A stretch of DNA of 38,118 bases from an uncultured Mucilaginibacter sp. (GTDB lineage Bacteria; Bacteroidota; Bacteroidia; Sphingobacteriales; Sphingobacteriaceae), in assembly GCA_903915155.1 (NCBI GenBank), contig CAIWRU010000089.1:1-38118 (forward strand). Direction: 5' to 3'. The first letter of the stretch is position 1. Each line of letters begins with the position of its first letter. The notes beneath the pieces were generated by a model that was given only the letters and a program-made list of their open reading frames with translations, did no database searches and was not told the origin of the DNA. This document shows, in pieces, positions 6,860 through 13,395 of the stretch. A program made the translations under genes and the position numbers.

Positions 6860-6922
6860 TCCTGCCAGTGATCCTCCCGATTATAAATCGGGATGCTCTG
6901 AACCAGCTGAGCTAAACTCCCT
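6860..6922 (-). pseudogene. Degenerate tRNA copy lacking T-loop and 3' acceptor strand
   Basis: Minus strand. The first 30 bases, through the D-arm, are identical to the neighbouring tRNA-Val. The anticodon arm is then replaced by TCCCG/CGGGA with a 9-nt loop (ATTTATAAT), two bases longer than a tRNA allows. After GGATCACTGG the T-loop, the 3' T-stem strand and the acceptor 3' strand are missing. It cannot fold as a tRNA. It lies between the tRNA promoter and the intact tRNA-Val. Confidence 0.8.
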
Positions 6923-6935
6923 TGTTTTGGGACTG

Positions 6936-6966
6936 CAAATATAGGGTTATCAGCTTATTCTTCAAA
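6936..6966 (-). promoter_or_regulatory. Bacteroidota-type promoter of the tRNA unit
   Basis: On the minus strand TTTG (plus 6963-6966), a 19-bp spacer and TATATTTG (plus 6936-6943) match the -33/-7 consensus TTTG-N19-TAnnTTTG exactly. Transcription would start about 10-15 bp before the degenerate tRNA copy. Confidence 0.8.
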
Positions 6967-7043
6967 AAATAATTTTCATTTTTTTTCAGGGCAGTCTTTG
7001 GTGCCATTTTTCCTATTCTTTTTTCCCGTTTAAGTGCCTGGTT

Positions 7044-7058
7044 GTGTAACCTTTACAC
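7044..7058. promoter_or_regulatory. Short inverted repeat GTGTAA-CCT-TTACAC
   Basis: Perfect 6-bp arms with a 3-bp spacer, 43 bp before the start of the small secreted protein. It could be an operator. A CGTACG palindrome follows at about 7063. No regulator can be assigned. Confidence 0.3.
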
Positions 7059-7101
7059 TATTCGTACGTAAAAAGTGAAAACACATTAACCCGTACAACA
7101 A

Positions 7102-7335
7102 ATGAGATCACGCATTTACACTTTTCTGGTACTTTCTTTCGCCTTAGCTGTGTTAAATACCTCACAGGTAAAGGCTGATGCAAAGTGCAAACCAAGTCCT
7201 CCCAAGGATAATAAGGATCATAAAAGCGATAAAAACCTCCCAATAAACACCGCAATAGGAGCATTATTGGTAGCGGGCGCAGGCATTGGCGTAATGGCCA
7301 TTAAAAAAGCAAAAGCGGTTAACAAAGCTATATAA
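7102..7335 (+). CDS. Small secreted protein with sorting-signal-like C-terminus
   Basis: A 77-residue protein. The N-terminus MRSRIYTFLVLSFALAVLNTSQVKAD is a Sec signal peptide, probably cleaved after VKA. A short polar linker rich in Lys, Pro and Asp follows (KPSPPKDNKDHKSDKN). The C-terminus has the order Leu-Pro-Ile-Asn, a hydrophobic helix (TAIGALLVAGAGIGVMAI) and a basic end (KKAKAVNKAI). This tripartite end resembles the PID-CTERM-like sorting domains of Bacteroidota (Pro-Ile-Asp then helix then Lys/Arg), but with Asn-Thr instead of Asp-Gly. The mature peptide would be only about 50 residues. A strong intrinsic terminator follows, so it is a single-gene unit. Confidence 0.7.
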   Translation: MRSRIYTFLVLSFALAVLNTSQVKADAKCKPSPPKDNKDHKSDKNLPINTAIGALLVAGAGIGVMAIKKAKAVNKAI

Positions 7336-7359
7336 TTTAGTTTTTAAATAAGTGAGAGG

Positions 7360-7390
7360 GCCTGCAGATGAATTTCTGCGGGCTTTTTTT
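7360..7390 (+). terminator. Rho-independent terminator after the small secreted protein
   Basis: GCCTGCAGA (7360-7368) pairs with TCTGCGGGC (7375-7383) with one G-T pair and a 6-nt loop, followed by seven T residues. Confidence 0.9.
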
Positions 7391-7467
7391 GTATTTGGAA
7401 TTTTATATTACATAGTTGTTAATCATCAAATAACAGCTAAATTACATCGCTATTATTAAACCTGTAA

Positions 7468-8484
7468 ATGTCTGTCCCTTTACCTGGCGCAAAAAACCGG
7501 AACCATACTATCGATCTGTTACGTTTTGTATCAGCTGCGTACGTGGCGCTTTTCCATTTTAATGCGCCAATGCAATTTACCACCAGCTGGTACGCCGACT
7601 TTTGCAACCGGGGCAAATTAGGCGTGCCTGTTTTTTTTATTATCAGCGGTTATTGCATACGCCTTGCCCACAAACACATCAAAACGCCCCGCGAGTTTAT
7701 TATTCGGCGGCTTTTCAGAATATTTCCCCCATATTGGTTTAGCGTATGTATGGTATTGCTGTGTATTTTAATTCTTAAAATCACTACAGGCTATAATTCC
7801 GTCGCCACACTGCCCAAAAAGCCCGATGAAATACTGTCTACAATATTTCTATATACCTACCCGCTGTCAAACATTAAATTAATTAACCTGGTATATTGGA
7901 CGCTGCCCTACGAGTTGTTTTTTTATATTATTATTTTTCTGGCGATAATACCAAAGGCAAAATGGAAGATAGTTCTACCGTTGGTATTAACTGCCACAGC
8001 TATAGCAGTACCGTTACAGCAAACCGGCATATTGTTCTTTTTTAACGAACTGCCAACTTTTATGCTGGGCTACGCATTATGTATTTTAATTGATGAGGGA
8101 CTGCAATGGCCAGGCATATTACTGTTTGTTTTATCGGCTGCGGGGATAGGCATAAAGCACCCAGAGATAGGTTACCTGATGGCTGTAGCCATAGCCGTGG
8201 GAGCCATATTTATTGATAGCCGAAAACCGCTTGGCAATAATATTTTAAGCCGCCTGGGCGATGTTTCATATTCCATATACCTGCTGCATGTACCGGTATG
8301 CGTATATCTGCTGGGCTTTTTGTATAAAATAAAAGCTGTGCAACATTATCTTATTTTAAATATTTTGGTCGATACTTTTTTAATGGTGGTCGTCATTTTC
8401 GTTTCAATGTTTGCCTATAAATACGTTGAGGCGCCTTCCATCGAATGGGGTAAAAAGTTTGCCCGCAGGAGTGCGAAAATTTAG
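7468..8484 (+). CDS. Membrane-bound acyltransferase family 3 protein
   Basis: A 338-residue polytopic inner-membrane protein of the Acyltransferase_3 (OafA/YrhL-like) family, which moves acetyl or other acyl groups onto surface sugars. The N-terminal signature is complete: NHTIDLLRFVSAAYVALFHF, then GKLGVPVFFIISGYCI with the basic segment IIRRLFRIFPPYW. About ten hydrophobic helices follow, including SYSIYLLHVPV, the last conserved motif of the family. Length is normal for the type without an SGNH domain. The substrate cannot be told from sequence. It is convergent with the AraC regulator and the two stop codons overlap (8481-8484). Confidence 0.88.
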   Translation: MSVPLPGAKNRNHTIDLLRFVSAAYVALFHFNAPMQFTTSWYADFCNRGKLGVPVFFIISGYCIRLAHKHIKTPREFIIRRLFRIFPPYWFSVCMVLLCILILKITTGYNSVATLPKKPDEILSTIFLYTYPLSNIKLINLVYWTLPYELFFYIIIFLAIIPKAKWKIVLPLVLTATAIAVPLQQTGILFFFNELPTFMLGYALCILIDEGLQWPGILLFVLSAAGIGIKHPEIGYLMAVAIAVGAIFIDSRKPLGNNILSRLGDVSYSIYLLHVPVCVYLLGFLYKIKAVQHYLILNILVDTFLMVVVIFVSMFAYKYVEAPSIEWGKKFARRSAKI

Positions 8485-9386
8485 TTTTTGAACGACTTTA
8501 TTTTATCGATAACCATCCCCAGCCTATACCCTTTGGGGCCCACTCCATATTTCTTTTTAAAAAATTTGGAAAAGTAAAACGGCGATTCGAAACCTGTTTT
8601 ATGGGCTATCTCCTTAAAATTAAGATTAGTAGTGCGCATTAGCTCGATAGCCTTTTTAAGGCGGATATCGAGGTAATACTGGTTGGGCGATAAATCGGTT
8701 AGTTTTTTGAACGACTTACGGAACGCCGAGTAACCCATAGGCAGCGCTTTGGCTATATCCTCCATATCAAGTGGTTTTTCAATATTTTCCTGCATCAAAA
8801 ACTTCGCCTTTTCAATAAGGGTAAGCTCGGGGTTGGCCGCTAATATTTTACCGCTCGATACCGTGCTTAACAGGCCAAGTAGCTGCATGGTAATACCCGA
8901 TATGATCTGCTGGTAATTGAACCCCGATGAACTTACGGTTGAAATAATTTGCTGGAAAAGATGCAGCACAGATTCGTTAACCGCTACATTAATAAACGGC
9001 GATATAGGCTTAAAGAAGCTGTTCTTTATTAACTCATCGGGATAAAAGCCTTTAAAGCCCACCCAATACTCCTCCCAGCCCGATGCCTCATCTGGCCTGT
9101 ACCGGTGCCATACGCCGGGAAACAGAAAAAAACAGGTACCCGCGGTAATTTTAACCGGTGCGGTCTCGGACGACTCAAACACGCCCTGCCCCTTCGTTAT
9201 AAATACAATGTAATATGCATCAAGCACACGGCCGGTGTTCCAGGTAAAGGAATGGCTTATCGGGTGTTCGCTGTTTTTAGGATAATCTTCGTTAGGCTGA
9301 ATTTTGCTGCGGCCAACCGCGGTCACATAAAATCCCCATTGCTTATCGGCCTCGGTAATGGTTAAATATTTGCTTAGATTCGACAT
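8481..9386 (-). CDS. AraC-family transcriptional regulator
   Basis: A 301-residue regulator. The N-terminal part (about 20-115) is an AraC-type cupin sensor, with SHSFTWNTGRVLDAYYIVFITKGQGVFE and a strand-rich core ending in LFPGVWHRYRP. A helical linker follows. The C-terminal about 100 residues are the double HTH of AraC proteins: IEKPLDMEDIAKALPMGYSAFRKSFKKLTDLSPNQYYLDIRLKKA, then second-motif features FKEIAHKTGFESPFYFSKFFKKKYGVGPKGYR. It is divergent from the TIM-barrel isomerase gene with only 48 bp between start codons, so it very probably controls that gene and perhaps the dioxygenase after it, responding to a sugar. Confidence 0.92.
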   Translation of the reverse strand: MSNLSKYLTITEADKQWGFYVTAVGRSKIQPNEDYPKNSEHPISHSFTWNTGRVLDAYYIVFITKGQGVFESSETAPVKITAGTCFFLFPGVWHRYRPDEASGWEEYWVGFKGFYPDELIKNSFFKPISPFINVAVNESVLHLFQQIISTVSSSGFNYQQIISGITMQLLGLLSTVSSGKILAANPELTLIEKAKFLMQENIEKPLDMEDIAKALPMGYSAFRKSFKKLTDLSPNQYYLDIRLKKAIELMRTTNLNFKEIAHKTGFESPFYFSKFFKKKYGVGPKGYRLGMVIDKIKSFKN

Positions 9387-9434
9387 AAAAACTAAAGGTA
9401 CAATAACCTATTTGAAATATCAAAAAACACAAAA

Positions 9435-10259
9435 ATGGAATTAAAAGTATTTGCACCCGGCTGGGGGTATGAACATTTAGATCAGCTTGCTTTTTTAGAT
9501 AAGATGCGCCATGCCGGTTACGATGGTTTCGACATGTGGTTACCAACCGACCCTATCCGCAGAAAGGAGCTTTTTGACTACCTGCAACACCACCAAATGC
9601 CCATCGTTGTACAACAACACCAAGCCGCCGGCGATACTTTTAAAGAGTTTAAAACAGCCTTTTTAAATAACCTGCGTAACTGTGCCGAAGCGGGGCCGCT
9701 GCGTATAAACTCACACACCGGGCGCGATTATTTTACCTTTGAACAGAACCTTGAACTGTTTGATATTGCCTTTGAATTTACCGCCAAAACCGGCGTTGAA
9801 GTGGTACACGAAACGCACCGAAAGCGGGCCCTTTACAGCCCCGGGGTAGCGAATGAATACTTTAAAGCCCGCCAGGACCTGCAAATAACCGCAGATTTTT
9901 CGCACTGGACGTGCGTGACAGAGAGCATGTTAGATAATTTTACAGCTATAGTACACGAAGCTATCTGGCGTACCGCCCACATCCATTCGCGCGTGGGTTT
10001 TGAGGAGGGGCCACAGGTAGGTCATCCCGGCGCACCCGAATGGGATTATGCCCTGCAAAAGTTTACAGGCTGGTGGGACAGGATAGCAGAACTGCACCAA
10101 CAACGCAACAGTAAATACTTAACCATTACCACCGAATTTGGTCCGCAGCCCTACATGCCATCCATACCATTTACCAACCAACCGGTTGCCGGTCAGTTTG
10201 AGGTGAACTGTTTTATGAAAGACCTGGTGAGGGCGAGATATGCTCCCTCTATCTCCTAA
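9435..10259 (+). CDS. Sugar phosphate isomerase/epimerase-like TIM-barrel protein
   Basis: A 274-residue protein of the xylose-isomerase-like TIM-barrel superfamily (AP_endonuc_2), cytoplasmic since no signal peptide is seen. The barrel starts with KVFAPGWGYEHLDQLAFLDKMRHAGYDGFDMW. Expected metal ligands can be placed: Glu126 in VVHETHR, Asp154 in ADFSHW, a His in AHIHSRVG and Glu234 in TTEFGPQP. The family isomerises or epimerises keto- and aldo-sugars, inositols or their acids; the exact substrate is unknown. It is transcribed away from the AraC regulator. The next gene is a PhyH-type dioxygenase about 200 bp downstream, separated by a repeat, so a shared transcript is uncertain. Confidence 0.82.
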   Translation: MELKVFAPGWGYEHLDQLAFLDKMRHAGYDGFDMWLPTDPIRRKELFDYLQHHQMPIVVQQHQAAGDTFKEFKTAFLNNLRNCAEAGPLRINSHTGRDYFTFEQNLELFDIAFEFTAKTGVEVVHETHRKRALYSPGVANEYFKARQDLQITADFSHWTCVTESMLDNFTAIVHEAIWRTAHIHSRVGFEEGPQVGHPGAPEWDYALQKFTGWWDRIAELHQQRNSKYLTITTEFGPQPYMPSIPFTNQPVAGQFEVNCFMKDLVRARYAPSIS

Positions 10260-10404
10260 ACGGAGTTTTTCGCCCTCCTTGTGCGCAGCAAAGGGAGGGC
10301 CGACCAACGTAGCGCAGTCGGGGTGGGTAAACGAAGCGCGACAGGTTACGCCATAATACCATATATCAAAAAATACAAATATTTAGCCATTTAATGCATT
10401 TTTA
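10260..10404. repeat. Intergenic GC-rich repeat-like stretch with hairpin
   Basis: GCCCTCC (10272-10278) pairs with GGAGGGC (10294-10300). It is followed by a phrase (GACCAACGTAGCGCAGTCGG, about 10302-10321) that I recognise as a type of dispersed intergenic sequence in Sphingobacteriaceae genomes. No T-run follows on the plus strand, so a canonical terminator is not supported. Confidence 0.45.
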
Positions 10405-10455
10405 TTGCCCGTTCGTAACAAGACATTTACATTCAACTCATTAACACTATTAACT

Positions 10456-11268
10456 ATGAAAAACGAACTAACAACCGAACAGGTAAACCAATACCAGGAA
10501 AATGGCTTTTTGGTAATTGAAGACTTTTTGTCGGCAGATGAATTGGCGTCCTGGCGCAGTGCTTTGACCGAAGCCGTTTCCAAACGCGGCGGTGATAAAC
10601 TCCCCGGCAGGAAAGATATACCCGACCAAAACGATCCCGAAGATAAATCATACTACAACAACGTTTTCGACCAGCTGATAAACCTTTGGCAGGACAACGA
10701 AAAAATGCGCGAGATTATGCTCGATGAACGCCTTGGCAAAATGGCCGCCACTTTAGCGGGCGTTAACGGCATACGCATATGGCACGACCAGGCACTGATA
10801 AAAAAGCCCTGGGCCAACCCTACCAGCTGGCACCTGGACACGCCCTATTGGTCGTTTTCCGACCGAAACGCCATATCCATATGGGTAGCGCTGGATGATG
10901 CCACCTATGAAAATGGCTGCTTATTCTTCATCCCCGGGTCGCACAAAAAAACCACTTATGAAAACCCCGGCATAGGCAAAAACATGGGCGTTATATTTGA
11001 TGTATACCCCGAGTTTAAAAACACCAAGTCGGTGGCAGCACCAATGAAGGCCGGCAGCTGCTCGTTCCATAACGGCCTAACCATACACGGCGCGCACGCC
11101 AATATGACACCCGGTTTCCGCCGCGCCATGACCTGCGCCTATATGCCCGATGGCAACGTGTTCAACGGCACCCAAAACATCCTCACCGACGCCCAGTTTG
11201 CCAAACTAAAGGTCGGCGACCCGATGAATGATGATGCGCAAAATCCTTTGCTATATAGCAGCAAGTAG
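10456..11268 (+). CDS. Phytanoyl-CoA dioxygenase (PhyH) family protein
   Basis: The frame is open from a TTG at 10405, but the ATG at 10456 (MKNELTTEQ) fits the family, giving 270 residues. It is a cytoplasmic Fe(II)/2-oxoglutarate oxygenase. The N-terminus shows the family start VNQYQENGFLVIEDFLSADE. Metal ligands are His126 and Asp128 in SWHLDTPYW and His211 in TIHGAHANMTPGFRRA, with Arg222 the likely 2-oxoglutarate anchor. The core also has AISIWVALDDATYENGCLFFIPGSH. Such proteins hydroxylate many substrates; those beside sugar isomerase genes have no settled reaction. Context suggests the same sugar-related pathway as the TIM-barrel gene. Confidence 0.9.
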   Translation: MKNELTTEQVNQYQENGFLVIEDFLSADELASWRSALTEAVSKRGGDKLPGRKDIPDQNDPEDKSYYNNVFDQLINLWQDNEKMREIMLDERLGKMAATLAGVNGIRIWHDQALIKKPWANPTSWHLDTPYWSFSDRNAISIWVALDDATYENGCLFFIPGSHKKTTYENPGIGKNMGVIFDVYPEFKNTKSVAAPMKAGSCSFHNGLTIHGAHANMTPGFRRAMTCAYMPDGNVFNGTQNILTDAQFAKLKVGDPMNDDAQNPLLYSSK

Positions 11269-11280
11269 TCGCTTTTTTAT

Positions 11281-11579
11281 CCCCTCCCCTCGGAGCTACC
11301 GTGTACCCACATCTTTTGCGATAAAGTATCGTTTACAAATCCACTCCGTTAGGAGTGAAATATTGGTAGAAAGCATGGAAAAGGAGATTTTTTCGCTCCG
11401 TTAGGTGCGATACTAATCAACTATACGCTAACAAATGCGGTATGAATCGCGATATAAGCAGGCTATGTTATGTACCTACGGCACACATATATATCTTTTA
11501 AACCTGTTTCTACCAATATTTAACCCCTAACGGGGTTTAAGACACCAAGAGGTGGGTACACGGTAGCCTAAGGAGGGGT
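11281..11579. repeat. Nested inverted-repeat element (about 300 bp)
   Basis: Outer arms CTACCGTGTACCCAC (11296-11310) and its exact complement (11552-11566) are 15-bp perfect. They are prolonged outward by C-rich/G-rich segments. Inner arms of 30 bp (11343-11372 and 11507-11536) match at 27 positions and include AATATTGGTAGAAA. Each inner arm contains a small palindrome around CCGTTAGG, and a further copy of it lies at about 11394-11408. This looks like the short palindromic intergenic repeats frequent in Bacteroidota; no transposase is here. Confidence 0.7.
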
Positions 11580-11822
11580 GCGGCCGACAGTGAAGGGGCA
11601 GGGAGGGGTTTATACGTTTCAATTATATTCAAACCAGCCCCTCCCCAGGGAGGGAATCGCGCAATCCCTGCTTCTTTTTTTACCTTCCGAATTATCCAAC
11701 TTCCCAATTATTCGCGTTTCTCTTCCGAAAAAAACACTCATCCCACAGCAATAATGATGGGTACCTGATAATTTGTACAGGGAAATGTATCATTTGTATA
11801 TACATATTGTAATTGCCATAAA

Positions 11823-11870
11823 TAATTACTAAATATGCAATCGATTTAATTACTAAATATGCAATCGATT
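11823..11870 (+). repeat. Perfect 24-bp tandem duplication upstream of the sugar cluster
   Basis: The unit at 11823-11846 begins TAATTACTAAATATGC and is repeated exactly at 11847-11870. Each unit ends with GCAATCGATT, so the duplication also copied most of the operator half described next. Confidence 0.9.
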
Positions 11871-11873
11871 GCA
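11860..11873. promoter_or_regulatory. LacI-family-type operator palindrome TGCAATCGATTGCA
   Basis: A perfect 14-bp palindrome with central CG, of the form TGNAANCGNTTNCA bound by LacI/GalR-family regulators. It lies 42 bp before the start of the first DUF1080 gene. An incomplete copy (TGCAATCGATTTAA) lies 24 bp upstream through the tandem duplication. No LacI-type gene is in the window, so the regulator would act from elsewhere. Confidence 0.6.
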
Positions 11874-11914
11874 AGCTTAATCGTTTTTTACCAATCCTAT
11901 CCTAAATTTCAATT

Positions 11915-13372
11915 ATGAGAAAAACCCAGTTTTTTAATATAAAAAATGCGATGGGCTTTTTTTGCCTCCTCGCGTTTATACCCATAAGCAGCCGGGCACA
12001 AAATGCTGCTTACACCCAGTTACCGCTTACAGATCTGTCGGCTTTTAAAACACCTCCCCAAAACTGGAGCATAGCAGGGTCGGTTAAAGGGAACTTGGAT
12101 AAACCTTTTGAAAAACAAGCCGGCCAGGGCATTTTGGTAAACCAACCCAACCAGAAAAAGAATGAAGATATTTTTACCAACCTGGAGCATGGCGACATAA
12201 ACCTTGATATTGATTTTATGATGCCACCGGGATCAAACTCGGGCATATACCTGCAAGGTCGTTACGAGATACAATTGCTGGATAGCTGGGCAAAAGACAC
12301 ATTAACATCGCAGGACCTGGGCTCGGTTTATGAGCGCTGGGATGAAACGCGGCCCAATGGAGATTTTGGCTATGAAGGCATTGCACCACGCGTGAATGTA
12401 AGCCGGGCACCGGGGTTATGGCAAAATATCAAGATCAGCTTTTTAGCGCCAAAGTTTGACGCGTCGGGTAAAAAAATTGCCAACGCACGCGTTATACGCA
12501 TCGTTTTAAACGGAGTTACTATAATTGAAAATGCGGAGCTGACCGGCCCAACCCGCGGCTCGGCATTCCCAACTGAAGCTGCAATGGGGCCATTACGTTT
12601 ACAGGGCGACCACGGCGCGGTAGCTTTCCGCAGTATAAAATATAATACCGCAGTTACAAGCACTCAATATGATCCGGATGCACCTAAACATGCCAATATA
12701 GTTGAAACTCCCGTATTTGTGGAGGTAAAGGCCGAACCTGTAATACAGCGCAGCTTTGTAAATTTTAGCGGGAAAATGATAAGCCACGCGGCAAGCATAG
12801 GCTACCCGCACCACCTAAATTTTGGGTACGACCTTGAGAATGGCGCGATGTTCCAAACATGGCGAGGCGGCTTTGTGGATGCCACGCCCATGTGGTGGTT
12901 CAGGGGCGATGGTACATCGAGAGCTTTGGGAAGCGTGGTTAAGTTAAATGATGCGCCGCCGTTGGCTGTGTTAAATGCTGACAACGCCGCATGGCCAGAT
13001 AGCCTGAACATTGATTATCGCCCAAAAGGATATGAACTGGATAAACAAGGCTACCCTACTTTTAAATATATAGCGGCAGGCTTAACGGTTAATGATAAAG
13101 TTAGCCTATCGCCCGATGGAAAGGATCTTACCCGCCGCGTAACTTTTAATGGTACTGCGCAGGCCAATTTATACTATCGCGTTGCAGTTGCAAAAAGTAT
13201 CGATGCCATAGGCAATGGCATGTACAGTATCAACAATTATGAATATTACCTGCAGTTACCCAAGGGCGATGTAAAACCGGTATTGCGAACAACCGCAACC
13301 AGCCAGGAGCTGCTGTTGCCAGTAAAGGATACCGACAAAGGCGCAACACTTGAATATTCGATGATATGGTAA
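11915..13372 (+). CDS. Secreted DUF1080 (3-keto-disaccharide hydrolase-type) protein with extra C-terminal domain
   Basis: A 485-residue exported protein. Residues 1-28 are a signal peptide ending in SSRAQ. Residues about 35-250 form a DUF1080 lectin-like jelly-roll domain: EHGDINLDIDFMMPPGSNSGIYLQGRYEIQLLDSW, then GVTIIENAELTGPTRG and GPLRLQGDHGAVAFRSIKY. DUF1080 proteins include enzymes acting on 3-keto-glycosides. The remaining about 230 residues form a second domain with GAMFQTWRGGFVDATPMWWFRGDG and YELDKQGYPTFKY; I recall similar segments attached to cytochrome/propeller oxidoreductases, but this is from memory. It is the first gene of the cluster, behind the LacI-type operator, and its stop abuts the next gene. 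Confidence 0.85.
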   Translation: MRKTQFFNIKNAMGFFCLLAFIPISSRAQNAAYTQLPLTDLSAFKTPPQNWSIAGSVKGNLDKPFEKQAGQGILVNQPNQKKNEDIFTNLEHGDINLDIDFMMPPGSNSGIYLQGRYEIQLLDSWAKDTLTSQDLGSVYERWDETRPNGDFGYEGIAPRVNVSRAPGLWQNIKISFLAPKFDASGKKIANARVIRIVLNGVTIIENAELTGPTRGSAFPTEAAMGPLRLQGDHGAVAFRSIKYNTAVTSTQYDPDAPKHANIVETPVFVEVKAEPVIQRSFVNFSGKMISHAASIGYPHHLNFGYDLENGAMFQTWRGGFVDATPMWWFRGDGTSRALGSVVKLNDAPPLAVLNADNAAWPDSLNIDYRPKGYELDKQGYPTFKYIAAGLTVNDKVSLSPDGKDLTRRVTFNGTAQANLYYRVAVAKSIDAIGNGMYSINNYEYYLQLPKGDVKPVLRTTATSQELLLPVKDTDKGATLEYSMIW

Positions 13373-13395
13373 TTCACATTATTAAAACGCGTAGA

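Larger units (their letters stand above)
11269..11914. other. Gene-free 646-bp stretch with repeat element and operator
   Basis: No credible gene. From 11281 to 11579 it holds a nested inverted-repeat element. From 11601 to 11645 arms GGGAGGGG/CCCCTCCC pair around an AT-rich centre. From 11760 to 11900 an AT-rich stretch carries a 24-bp tandem duplication and a 14-bp palindrome, the probable control region of the downstream gene run. Confidence 0.6.

Noticed and set aside
6860..6922. A second functional tRNA (apparent anticodon TAT)
   Set aside because: The anticodon loop is 9 nt and the T-loop and 3' acceptor strand are missing, so it was annotated as a degenerate copy.
11692..11874. 60-codon minus-strand frame in the control region of the sugar cluster
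   Set aside because: It is produced by the AT-rich tandem duplication (repeated IAYLVIKS-like translation) and has no family features.
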